Part shown: positions 24,393 to 32,297 of the stretch, one piece after another
Numbering within the stretch: position 1 is the first letter of the stretch
Layout: each line of letters opens with the position of its first letter
Source of the DNA: Casp-actino8 sp964614655
GTDB lineage: Bacteria; Actinomycetota; Acidimicrobiia; Acidimicrobiales; Ilumatobacteraceae
DNA length: 64,000 nucleotides
NCBI GenBank assembly: GCA_964614655.1
Contig: CAZTPF010000007.1
Location: 19,376 to 83,375, forward strand
Direction: 5' to 3'
Made by a program: the position numbers and the translations under genes
Notes under the pieces: generated by a model
Database searches by the model: none
Told to the model about the DNA's origin: nothing
The model's input: the letters and a program-made list of their open reading frames with translations, nothing else

Positions 24393-25231
24393 CTCGTTCG
24401 GGTTTCGTGACCCTCGTCGGACGACCGAACGTCGGCAAATCATCGCTCGTGAACGCCATGTGCGGGCGCAAGGTGTCGATCGTGTCCGACAAGCCTCAGA
24501 CGACCCGTCGGCAGGTGAGGGGGATCGTCACCCGACCCGAGGGCCAGCTCGTCTTCGTCGACACCCCGGGCCTTCACAAGCCGGTGACCGCACTCGGTGA
24601 GCGGGTCAACACGGCGGCCCTCGACAGCATCGTCGACGTCGACGTCGTTTGCCTGGTGATCGACGCCACTCAGACCGTCGGATCGGGTGACTCGTGGGTG
24701 GCCTCGCGTCTCGACGTGGCGCGATCGGTCGTCGTTCTCAACAAGATCGACGCCGTACCACGCGAGACCGTGGTGGAGCAGTTGGCGAAGCTCTCGTCAC
24801 TCGATGCCGAGAGCTATTTCCCGGTTTCGGCGCGTACCGGAGAGGGAGTCGACGCCCTCGTCGACCATCTGTTCGGGCGACTTCCCGAAGGGCCGCTCTA
24901 CTATCCCGACGACGCCATCAGCGACGTGTCCGAGTCCGACTGGGTCGCCGAACTTGTCCGCGAAGAACTGCTCGGCATGATGCACGACGAGTTGCCGTAT
25001 TCGATCGCAACGCGGGTCGTCGACGTCGAAGACGGCCGCATCGTCTGCGAGATCCTCGTCGAACGGGAGAGCCAGAAGGGCATGGTGATCGGGCGCGGCG
25101 GTGCGGTATTGAAGCGAGTCGGTCGGCGTGTCCGCAAACAACTGCCGCCCGGCACTGCTCTCGACTTGAAGGTCAAGGTCGACAAGGACTGGCAGCGTCG
25201 ACCCGAACGCATCGAGCGCCTCGGCTACTGA
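24389..25231 (+). CDS. era: GTPase Era
   Basis: 280 residues from GTG 24389. G1 GRPNVGKSS, G2 region QTTRRQVRG, G3 DTPGLHKP, G4 NKID, then the KH domain with the GxxG loop VIGRGGAVLKRVGRRVRKQL and the end LDLKVKVDKDWQRR. It acts in 16S rRNA binding and 30S assembly. The start is set by comparison with family N-termini (SGFVTLVGRPN); a GTG at 24359 would add ten residues. It is not next to the CorC-like gene or recO, unlike in many actinobacteria. Confidence 0.93.
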   Translation: MTRSGFVTLVGRPNVGKSSLVNAMCGRKVSIVSDKPQTTRRQVRGIVTRPEGQLVFVDTPGLHKPVTALGERVNTAALDSIVDVDVVCLVIDATQTVGSGDSWVASRLDVARSVVVLNKIDAVPRETVVEQLAKLSSLDAESYFPVSARTGEGVDALVDHLFGRLPEGPLYYPDDAISDVSESDWVAELVREELLGMMHDELPYSIATRVVDVEDGRIVCEILVERESQKGMVIGRGGAVLKRVGRRVRKQLPPGTALDLKVKVDKDWQRRPERIERLGY

Positions 25232-25250
25232 CCGCCTCGGCGTACGAACG

Positions 25251-25895
25251 TCAGCAGGCGAATCCTCCGGGCAGGAGGTTGCCGTAGTCGTCGCAGGCCA
25301 CGAGTTCTCCCGGTTCGGTGAGATCTCCACGCCCGCGCGGCACGGCGATCGGTTCCGAATCGCTCGAGAAGACGATCTGGCCGATTCCGGCCCGACGCGT
25401 GAGGGTCAGAACGATCTGAGCGACTGCGAGTCGCTGTTCGGGTCCGGTGACGATGAGGGTGAAGGCGGGATCGAGGTCGACGGTGGCCACACCTCGTTCC
25501 ACGGTCACGTCGATCACGAGTCCGGGCGGCAGCGCGCTCCGCAGTCCGGCCGCCTCGTCGATGTCGGGAATTCCCTCGCTCAAAGCGGCCAGCACTTGCG
25601 GGGCCGACGCCGGGCTGAGAAGCAATCGGGCGATGGGGACGATCCGCGAACCGGACACGAAGAAGAGTTGAACTTCCTCCACCGGGAGGGTCGTGGTCGT
25701 CGTCGAAGGGGGTGGTTCGACGACGGTCGTAGTGGTCGACGTCGACGTCGTGGGCGGCAGGGTCGTGGCCGTGAACTGTTCGGGAATCGCGCCCGGGTCG
25801 ATCGGGCGACTCGACGACGTGGTGGGTACACCGCACCCGACGACGAGCAACAAGGACAGCGCGAGGAGGATCGACGGACGGTGACGGTGACTCAT
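25251..25895 (-). CDS. GerMN-domain lipoprotein (short LpqB-like)
   Basis: 214 residues. The signal peptide ends in the lipobox LLVVGC (Cys21). A Thr/Ser/Pro linker (about residues 24-72) leads to a GerMN domain (about 75-190: VQLFFVSGSRIVPIARLL, LSEGIP, ATVDLDPAF). In mycobacteria and streptomycetes the MtrB kinase is followed by LpqB, which has this domain plus a beta-propeller; the propeller is absent here. The ATG overlaps the kinase stop by 4 nt, so the two are coupled. It probably modulates the kinase at the membrane. Confidence 0.85.
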   Translation of the reverse strand: MSHRHRPSILLALSLLLVVGCGVPTTSSSRPIDPGAIPEQFTATTLPPTTSTSTTTTVVEPPPSTTTTTLPVEEVQLFFVSGSRIVPIARLLLSPASAPQVLAALSEGIPDIDEAAGLRSALPPGLVIDVTVERGVATVDLDPAFTLIVTGPEQRLAVAQIVLTLTRRAGIGQIVFSSDSEPIAVPRGRGDLTEPGELVACDDYGNLLPGGFAC

Positions 25896-27277
25896 CGGCT
25901 CGCTCCTGGAATCTCGACGACGAAGCGTGCTCCGCCCGACGGGACGTCCTCCACCCAGACTTCGCCGCCGTGGGCACGTGCGTGCTCGGCGACCAACGCC
26001 AGGCCGAGGCCGGTCCCACCGACTCTTGTTCGTCCGGCCGAACCTCGCGCGAAGCGCTCGAAGATGCGCGCTCGCTCGCTCGGAGCGACCCCGGGCCCGG
26101 CGTCTTCGACGGCGAGTCGCGTCGAGGCTCCGCCTCCGCCCTCGACGACGACCCGAGTCGGACCGCCGCCGTGAAGTCGGGCGTTTTCGAGAAGATTGGC
26201 GACGATTCGCTCGAATCGGCGCTTGTCGATCGATGCGATCGGACTCGAGCCGGGAGTCACGTCGATGTTCAGACCGGACAAGTCGTAGCGCTGGGCCACC
26301 CGTCGTACGAATTCGACGAGATCGACGTCCTCGCGGTGGACGTCGACGATTCCGACGTCCATACGTGACAACTCGAGGAGATCGAGAACCATCTGGTCGA
26401 ATCGCCGCACCTGCGAGACGACGACGTCCAGTGCTTGTTGGGTTCTGTCGCCGAGATCGGCGCGACGTGCGTCGAGGACTTCGACAGCCGCGGCGAGCGC
26501 AGTGACCGGGCTGCGCAATTCGTGCGACACGTCGGAAGCGAATCTGGCCTCCCGTTCGATCCGGGTCTGAACGGCGTCGGCCATGTCGTTGAACGTCGTG
26601 ACGAGACGCGAAAGATCGGGATCGGATTCCGGTTCGAGTCGGGTGTCGAGGCCACCGACTGCGATGTCGCCGGCTGCTCGCGTCACTCGCTGCAACGGGC
26701 GCATGAGACGCCGACTGACGATCCAGCCTGACGCTCCGGCCACGGCTCCGATGACCAACGTGCTGACCACCAGCGCCGACCCGATGATCGTGAGAGCGCG
26801 CTGGTCGTCGTCGATGGGGAAGGCTTCGAAATAGTGCGCTTCGGCGGCGGGGATGGCCACGCCAAGACCGATGTACGAGGCGTCGGCGAGAGTGAAGCGC
26901 TGATACGAGGTCGTGCCCTCGAGGGTCTCGCTGATCAGTTCGGACGGGAAGGCGTTCTGGGTGAAGCGAAGGTCCTGTGAGTAGAAGAGCCGTTCGCGGT
27001 CGAGGTGGAGGACGGCGAACCCGCCCTGCTCGGTTCGGACGCTGTTGATCAGTTCGAATGCTTCGCCCCGTCGGGTCTCGAGTTGCGATCGGACGAATTC
27101 GGCGTTGGTGAAGGCCTGTCGCTCGACCGAGTCGTCGCGCCGATCGAGCAGATAGCTCCGCGCCACGAAATAACTGACGAGAGACAGCGACAGTGACGTG
27201 AGCAGGCCGACCAGGACGAAAAGGAGCGTCACTCGGGTCCGAAGCCGCAACGGACGGCGGCGCGTCGTGTCGGCCAT
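25892..27277 (-). CDS. Sensor histidine kinase (MtrB-like)
   Basis: 461 residues from ATG 27277, with a GGAG ribosome site ahead. TM1 at about 16-37, an extracytoplasmic region of ~120 residues, TM2 at about 160-186, HAMP, then HisKA with the phospho-acceptor His252 in SDVSHELRSPVTAL. HATPase_c has the N box NLLENARLHG, G1 DAGPGV and G2 GGTGLGLALV. It is paired by position with the response regulator at 27562, which is transcribed in the opposite direction. Confidence 0.9.
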   Translation of the reverse strand: MADTTRRRPLRLRTRVTLLFVLVGLLTSLSLSLVSYFVARSYLLDRRDDSVERQAFTNAEFVRSQLETRRGEAFELINSVRTEQGGFAVLHLDRERLFYSQDLRFTQNAFPSELISETLEGTTSYQRFTLADASYIGLGVAIPAAEAHYFEAFPIDDDQRALTIIGSALVVSTLVIGAVAGASGWIVSRRLMRPLQRVTRAAGDIAVGGLDTRLEPESDPDLSRLVTTFNDMADAVQTRIEREARFASDVSHELRSPVTALAAAVEVLDARRADLGDRTQQALDVVVSQVRRFDQMVLDLLELSRMDVGIVDVHREDVDLVEFVRRVAQRYDLSGLNIDVTPGSSPIASIDKRRFERIVANLLENARLHGGGPTRVVVEGGGGASTRLAVEDAGPGVAPSERARIFERFARGSAGRTRVGGTGLGLALVAEHARAHGGEVWVEDVPSGGARFVVEIPGASR

Positions 27278-27561
27278 GACTCCATCCTGCCCCATCTGAA
27301 CGGATCGACCAGTCGCTGGGAATCGAGGGAGACGGATCCGGACATGACGCCGCCCGACTCGGGAAGACCGGCGAGTCGGGCGGCGGATCTCGTTCGGTTC
27401 CGCCGGCCGACGAGGATCAGGGGGAGGACGACCCCCGTCGGACCAGCGTGAACGGGGACAGTGTCCCGAGGTCGTGTGAAAGGACGGTGCGGGATCTGTG
27501 CGTTTTCTGTAACAAAACCGCGAAGGTCGAGACACCCCAGGTCATGGGTCAGAATGGGCCG
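27278..27561. promoter_or_regulatory. Divergent control region of the MtrAB-like system
   Basis: 284 bp between kinase and regulator genes. It contains a 14-bp perfect inverted repeat at 27348-27385 and, nearer the regulator, a CAGAAT box (27550-27555) 6 nt before its ATG. I see no gene in it. Confidence 0.6.
27348..27385. repeat. Perfect 14-bp GC-rich inverted repeat
   Basis: The arms CGCCGCCCGACTCG and CGAGTCGGGCGGCG surround a 10-nt loop. It is located 70 bp before the kinase start and 176 bp before the regulator start. Confidence 0.75.
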
Positions 27562-28248
27562 ATGAACACGATCCTGTTCATCGAAGACGACGATCAGATC
27601 CGCCTGGCGTTACGGCTGGTTCTGGAGGACGAAGGTTTCTCGGTCACCGAGGCGCCAGACGGTCGATCGGGTCTGGCAGCCTTCCATGCCGCCGAACCCG
27701 ACCTGGTTCTCCTCGATCTTCGGCTGCCGGATCTGTCGGGGTTCGAGGTCTGCCGAGCCCTGCGGGCCATGTCGATCGTTCCGATCGTGATGGTGACCGC
27801 CCAGACGGACACCAACGACATGGTGGCCGGTCTCGAAGCAGGCGCCGACGACTACGTGACGAAACCGGTGGTTCCAAAAGAACTGGCGGCCCGCATCCGC
27901 GCTCACTTGCGCCGTGTACAACTCCAGGGCGACGTCCCGCCGCCCGTCGACGTCGAGACCTTCGGCGACATCGAACTCCGACGCGAGCAAGGCGTCGTCC
28001 TCAAGTCTGGTCGCGAGATCGCGCTCACCAAGACCGAGTTCAATCTGCTCTGCGAGTTCGCCGACCACCCGAACATCGTTCTGTCGCGCGATCAACTGCT
28101 CGAACGAGTCTGGGGTTACGACTACCTCGGCGACAGTCGGCTCGTCGACGCTCACGTGCGCCGTCTTCGGGTGAAGATCGAGGACCACCCTGACGAACCA
28201 CGGCTCGTGATCACGGTTCGCGGTATCGGTTATCGAATGGTTCGCTGA
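27562..28248 (+). CDS. OmpR-family response regulator (MtrA-like)
   Basis: 228 residues. Receiver domain with the acidic pocket EDDD (8-11), phospho-acceptor Asp52 in LVLLDLRLPDLSG, and Lys in DDYVTKP. C-terminal winged helix with LTKTEFNLLCEFADHP and the end VRGIGYRMV. It is probably the partner of the divergent kinase. Mycobacterial MtrA controls cell-wall and replication genes, which is only a family-level inference here. It converges on the helicase gene with 3 nt between stops. Confidence 0.92.
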   Translation: MNTILFIEDDDQIRLALRLVLEDEGFSVTEAPDGRSGLAAFHAAEPDLVLLDLRLPDLSGFEVCRALRAMSIVPIVMVTAQTDTNDMVAGLEAGADDYVTKPVVPKELAARIRAHLRRVQLQGDVPPPVDVETFGDIELRREQGVVLKSGREIALTKTEFNLLCEFADHPNIVLSRDQLLERVWGYDYLGDSRLVDAHVRRLRVKIEDHPDEPRLVITVRGIGYRMVR

Positions 28249-28251
28249 CGC

Positions 28252-30153
28252 TCACCCGTCGATCGAGTTGAGGAAGTCGACGACCTCTTGCCGGTCGATC
28301 GTGCGCTTCATGGGTGGCATGGCGGCCAGGAGATGTCGTCGATAGCCGGCGGTGGCGAGGCGCGGATCGAAGACGGCAACGACACCGCGATCTGTTGTCG
28401 ACCTGATGAGGCGACCGGCCGCCTGGGCGAGCAGCGTCGCCGCTCGTGGAAGATCGATGTCTCGAAACGCCCGATCACCGACTCGTTCCCGACGAGCCGA
28501 GAGAAGTGGGTCGTCGGGCCGAGGAAACGGAATGCGGTCGATCGTGACGAGAGACAGCGTGCGACCGGGGATGTCGATTCCCTGGAAGAAGCCGGCGGTG
28601 GCGAAGAGGCACGAGTTCTCGTCGGCGACGAAGGCTTCGACGAGCCGGGACTTCTGCGACTGGTCCCGTTGCGACATGACCGTCACGTCGAGGATCGGGC
28701 GCAGGGCGTCGACGGCGGCGTCCATGGCCCGGTAGCTCGTGAAGAGGGCCAACGTTCGTCCTCGTGCGGCGGTGATCAGTCGAAAGAGCTCGTCGTTGAC
28801 CGCACTCTGGAAGGCGGCACCGTTCGGATTCGGAAAGTTCGACGGGCAATACAGGAGAGAGTTGGCCGGGTAGTCGAAGGGGCTTCCGACGTCGAGCGCA
28901 TCGTACGTGTCGGTCTCGAGACCGATTCGTTCGGGGAGATTCTGGGGGATCGTCGCACTGGTGAGAACGGCGGTGCGTCGCGACCAGGCGGCGTTCGACA
29001 GGACCGGTCCGACGTCGAGCGGTGCGATGTCGAGTCGGAGGGAACCCTCGGCTCCTTGCACGAAGGGGACACGAGTGGAGTCGATGGCCAGTGCGAGATC
29101 GAGATCGTCGGCGAGTCGAGTGGAGAGTTGCTGGGCGCGCAGTCGCCTCTGGTTGGCGTCCTCGTCGGACGTCTCGACTTTGCGTAAGGCGTCGAGGACG
29201 TCCCCGACGACCCGGCGCGCGTCGAGAAGTAGGTCGACGAGGTCGTCGGGTAGCGGAACGGGAAGGCGCCGATCGGAGTGCGAACCGAGGCGTCGCTCGA
29301 GTTCGTCACCGAGCGCGTCGACGGCGGTATGGAGGGCCGAATCGTCGACGATTCGCGAGACGGCGGAACCGAGGCGATGAAGACGAGAGCGCGAGAAAGA
29401 CACGGCGACCGAATCGCTGATGATGTCTTCGAGTCCGTGGGCTTCGTCGACGACGACGATGTCGTGCTCGGCGAGGATCGCCCCGTCGGCCGCCACGTCG
29501 AGTCCGTACAGATGAGTGTTCACCACGACGATGTCGGCTTCCGACGCCCGCAGTCGAGCCAGTTCGGCGAAACACGTTCCTCCGAGCGGGCAGCGGCGGG
29601 CGCCAGGACACTCGTCGGACCCGACCGTGACGGCACTCTCGGTGTCGCGTCCGATGCCGAACGGAAGATCGGCCAAGTCGCCGGTCTCGTGACGGTCGGA
29701 CCACTCCTTGACCTTGGCGACTTCGCGTCGGAGACGATCGGTCGTTCCCTCGAGCTGCATCTGCTCGGGGCCCTGGCGTGACAGTGTCTCTTCGAGGCGC
29801 TGTCGACACACGTAGTTGCTGCGTCCTTTCAGGACGGCCCATTCGAGTTCTCGGCCGAGGGCGCGAGCGACCGTGTCGGCCACCAGAGGAAGGTCCTTGT
29901 GCGCCAATTGATCCTGCAGCGCTTTCGTCGCCGTCGTGACGACGGCCTTGCGCCCCGAGGCGACGACCGGAACCAGATATCCGAGAGTCTTGCCGGTGCC
30001 GGTTCCGGCCTGAACGACGAGATGGCGGCCGGTTGCGACCGCCGAATCGACGGCTTCGGCCATCGCTCGCTGTCCGGGGCGATCCTCGGTCGATCCGAGA
30101 GCCTCGGTCGCGATGTCGAGCAGATCGCGTGTCGAGAGGGGGCGGGGCGGCAC
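28252..30153 (-). CDS. dinG: DinG/XPD-type ATP-dependent DNA helicase
   Basis: 633 residues, superfamily 2 helicase. Walker A AGTGTGKT (49-56) and the DEAH box in VVVDEAHGLED. Four Cys (one in NYVCRQRL, three in ECPGARRCPLGGTC) have the spacing of the iron-sulphur cluster of XPD/DinG enzymes. C-terminal motifs include GFFQGIDIPG and QAAGRLIRS. It unwinds 5'-3' in DNA repair. It lies 15 nt behind the cis-prenyltransferase gene on the same strand. The gene symbol is by family only. Confidence 0.9.
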   Translation of the reverse strand: MPPRPLSTRDLLDIATEALGSTEDRPGQRAMAEAVDSAVATGRHLVVQAGTGTGKTLGYLVPVVASGRKAVVTTATKALQDQLAHKDLPLVADTVARALGRELEWAVLKGRSNYVCRQRLEETLSRQGPEQMQLEGTTDRLRREVAKVKEWSDRHETGDLADLPFGIGRDTESAVTVGSDECPGARRCPLGGTCFAELARLRASEADIVVVNTHLYGLDVAADGAILAEHDIVVVDEAHGLEDIISDSVAVSFSRSRLHRLGSAVSRIVDDSALHTAVDALGDELERRLGSHSDRRLPVPLPDDLVDLLLDARRVVGDVLDALRKVETSDEDANQRRLRAQQLSTRLADDLDLALAIDSTRVPFVQGAEGSLRLDIAPLDVGPVLSNAAWSRRTAVLTSATIPQNLPERIGLETDTYDALDVGSPFDYPANSLLYCPSNFPNPNGAAFQSAVNDELFRLITAARGRTLALFTSYRAMDAAVDALRPILDVTVMSQRDQSQKSRLVEAFVADENSCLFATAGFFQGIDIPGRTLSLVTIDRIPFPRPDDPLLSARRERVGDRAFRDIDLPRAATLLAQAAGRLIRSTTDRGVVAVFDPRLATAGYRRHLLAAMPPMKRTIDRQEVVDFLNSIDG

Positions 30154-30168
30154 GTCTCGACCGTACCG

Positions 30169-30825
30169 TCAGGCGGTGCGAGCCAAGGCGATGGCGGCGT
30201 CGAGGTCGTCGGCGTCGAATTCGGGCCACGTGCGGTCGGTGTAGTACGTCGGCGCGCCGTTGGCCTGCCAGAGCAAGAAGTTGGAGACTCGGTGTTCTCC
30301 CGAGGTTCTCACCATCACGTCGACCATCGGCATGTCGGGGAGATACATGCCAGCCGAGAGCGTGTCGACGGTCGTGGGTCGAGCCGAGCGAAGAGCTCGT
30401 CGACCGGCCTCGACGATTTCGGCCCGGCTTCCGTAGTCGAACGCGACGGTCAGAGTCATCTTGCGATTGTGTCTGGTGTCGGAGATCGCCTTCTCGATCG
30501 CCCGTTGCACGAAGACCGGAGTCCGCGCCGACGGATCATCGAAGGGGCGACCGATCCACTGGACTCTGACGCCGAGTTCGTTCAATTCGGCGACCCGTCC
30601 GAAGAGTCGACGATGCAGTCCGAGGATGTGGCGCACCTCGCGGCGTGGTCGGATCCAGTTCTCGGTCGAGAACCCGAAGACCGTGAGCCAGTCGACGTCG
30701 CGGGCGACGGCGGCTCGCACGACATCGGCGAGGTTCTCCTCGCCGGCCGTGTGGCCGGCAGTGCGGGGCAGGTGCTGACGCTGCGCCCAGCGGCCGTTTC
30801 CGTCCATGATGCAGGCCACGTGCAC
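30169..30825 (-). CDS. uppS: cis-Prenyltransferase, catalytic subunit (UppS-like)
   Basis: 218 residues. It has the catalytic MDGNGRWA with Asp8, the helix motif HTAGEENL, FSTENW, and the diphosphate-binding RTSGEHRVSNFLLW. It should elongate prenyl diphosphates for the cell-wall lipid carrier. Two features are odd. The usual AYAE after LLWQ is replaced by NGAPTY, losing the Glu equivalent to E. coli Glu213. The protein also ends ALARTA without the RxG motif that closes homomeric enzymes. Both missing elements are present in the divergent neighbour. GTG start with TACCCT 7 nt upstream. Confidence 0.88.
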   Translation of the reverse strand: MHVACIMDGNGRWAQRQHLPRTAGHTAGEENLADVVRAAVARDVDWLTVFGFSTENWIRPRREVRHILGLHRRLFGRVAELNELGVRVQWIGRPFDDPSARTPVFVQRAIEKAISDTRHNRKMTLTVAFDYGSRAEIVEAGRRALRSARPTTVDTLSAGMYLPDMPMVDVMVRTSGEHRVSNFLLWQANGAPTYYTDRTWPEFDADDLDAAIALARTA

Positions 30826-30832
30826 GTGAGCG

Positions 30833-30838
30833 AGGGTA
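30833..30838 (-). promoter_or_regulatory. -10 box TACCCT for uppS-dinG
   Basis: Seven nt ahead of GTG 30825, within the 41-bp gap shared with the divergent partner gene. Confidence 0.55.
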
Positions 30839-30866
30839 GCGGGCGCGTTTCGGTCACAATGGCTCC

Positions 30867-31460
30867 GTGGTGCTCGAGTCCTCTTTGCCGGCGGCGCTTC
30901 GACGCGGGATGCGTCGTCTCGCTCGCCGAGCCAAGGGTGAGGGCAGTTCTCGCTCGCTTCACGTCGTGGTGTGCGGGGGGACTTGCGAGGAGTGGTCGCG
31001 CCGAAGTGACGAACACTGGAACCAGTGGGCGGCCGAGATCGCCGCGGCGGCCGCGGGCGAAGGAGTGGGGTCGGTGACGGTGTATCCCCTCACAGGATCG
31101 ACCGCGAGCTCAGGCGCGATTCGCCGGTGGAGCATCGCCGGCGTCGCCGTGACCGCGTGCGAGGAGGCCGACGGACGTCGGCGAATGGCCGAGGTGATCG
31201 ATTCGTGGCCCTCGGGCCTGGCCATGACCGAAGAGACGTTGGGCCGCGCCCTCGTCGGCCCGGGCGGCGACCCCGACGTCGTCGCGGTGGTCGGTGCAAC
31301 CGGTCGCCTTCCCACCGCGCTCGTGTGGGAGCTCGCCTACGCCGAGTTGGTCGACGTCACCACCGACTGGGAGTCCTTCTCGGGACGAGAACTGAGCGCG
31401 GTCATCGACGAATTCCGTACGAGGAATCGGCGCTTCGGCGGCGTCGACGAAGCACCGTGA
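30867..31460 (+). CDS. cis-Prenyltransferase-like partner subunit (NgBR-type, non-catalytic)
   Basis: 197 residues. The C-terminal third matches cis-prenyltransferases: LVWELAYAELVDVTTDW, then a helix and RTRNRRFGG, which contains the RxG motif. The N-terminal part keeps only the fold pattern (HVVVCGGT where HVACIMDG is expected, SVTVYPLTGS for LTVFGFSTEN) and has lost the catalytic Asp, the FSTENW Asn and the RTSGE arginines. That is the pattern of eukaryotic NgBR/Nus1 subunits. The gene is divergent from uppS, 41 bp away, and overlaps recO by 4 nt. A degenerate paralogue with no role is the alternative, but the open frame and conserved RxG argue against decay. Confidence 0.78.
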   Translation: MVLESSLPAALRRGMRRLARRAKGEGSSRSLHVVVCGGTCEEWSRRSDEHWNQWAAEIAAAAAGEGVGSVTVYPLTGSTASSGAIRRWSIAGVAVTACEEADGRRRMAEVIDSWPSGLAMTEETLGRALVGPGGDPDVVAVVGATGRLPTALVWELAYAELVDVTTDWESFSGRELSAVIDEFRTRNRRFGGVDEAP

Positions 31461-32230
31461 CGTCTCGGCTCTATCGCGACACGGGGATCGTGCTCCGTAC
31501 CTATCGACTGGGTGAAGCCGATCGGATCGTGGTGTTCCTCACCGAGAACAACGGCAAAGTGCGGGCGGTTGCGAAGGGAATTCGCAAGACGCGGTCGAAG
31601 TTCGGCGGTCGGCTCGAACCGCTGTCTCTCGTGAACGTCCAGTTCCACCGCGGCTCGTCGCTGGACGTGGTGAGCCAAGTGGAGACGGTCGATGCTTCGA
31701 CGTCGGCCTACGGCGATCTCGACGTGATGACCGAGGCCAGTGCGGTGCTGGAAGTCGTCGACCAGCTGATTCCCGATCGCGAACCGGTTCCTCAGATCTT
31801 TCGCATGTTGTCCGGCGTACGGCGAACCTTGCTGGAGAGGCCGTCGCCGCTCGTCGTCCCGGCTTTCATCTGGAAGCTCCTCGCCGCCGAGGGAGTTCGT
31901 CCCGAGCTCGACCGCTGTGTGGGTTGCGGTGGAGGCGAGGACGAGGTCGGGGGCTTCGTGGCCTTCGATTCGACGATGGGAGGAGTGCAGTGTCGACGCT
32001 GTCGAACCGGAGTCGCCGTCAGCGATCGGGCGGTCGCCCTTCTGCGTGACATGTTGGGAGGCCGCTTGTCGATGGTTCTCGACGCCGCTCACGATCCGGC
32101 TGGACAGAGGCTCGACGATCCGACGGCGTCGGAAGTCTCCGATCTCGCCACCCGCGCCTTCGAATCCCATGTCGAGCGCCGCCTGCGATCGGTCGGGATC
32201 TTCGAGCGTCACGACGACCGCGGCTCCTGA
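31457..32230 (+). CDS. recO: DNA repair protein RecO
   Basis: 257 residues from GTG 31457. N-terminal OB fold begins RDTGIVLRTYRLGEADRIVVFLTE, with GKVRAVAKGIRKTRSKFGGRLEPL typical of RecO. A zinc site CVGCGG ... CRRC lies near residues 154-180. It mediates RecA loading in gap repair. Coupled by GTGA to the prenyltransferase-like gene. The family length is normal. Confidence 0.93.
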   Translation: MTSRLYRDTGIVLRTYRLGEADRIVVFLTENNGKVRAVAKGIRKTRSKFGGRLEPLSLVNVQFHRGSSLDVVSQVETVDASTSAYGDLDVMTEASAVLEVVDQLIPDREPVPQIFRMLSGVRRTLLERPSPLVVPAFIWKLLAAEGVRPELDRCVGCGGGEDEVGGFVAFDSTMGGVQCRRCRTGVAVSDRAVALLRDMLGGRLSMVLDAAHDPAGQRLDDPTASEVSDLATRAFESHVERRLRSVGIFERHDDRGS

Positions 32231-32283
32231 CGGCGTCGTCGACCGGGAGCGCGCGGAGCCCGGGCGATCTCGGCGTGATCCCG

Positions 32284-32289
32284 TAGCCT
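32284..32289 (+). promoter_or_regulatory. -10 box TAGCCT for glyQS
   Basis: Eight nt ahead of the ATG at 32298. Confidence 0.5.
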
Positions 32290-32297
32290 GGGCGACC

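Noticed and set aside
30867..31460. Reading the prenyltransferase-like gene as a decaying pseudogene
   Set aside because: The frame is intact, coupled to recO, and the C-terminal motifs lost by the neighbour are exactly the ones kept here.
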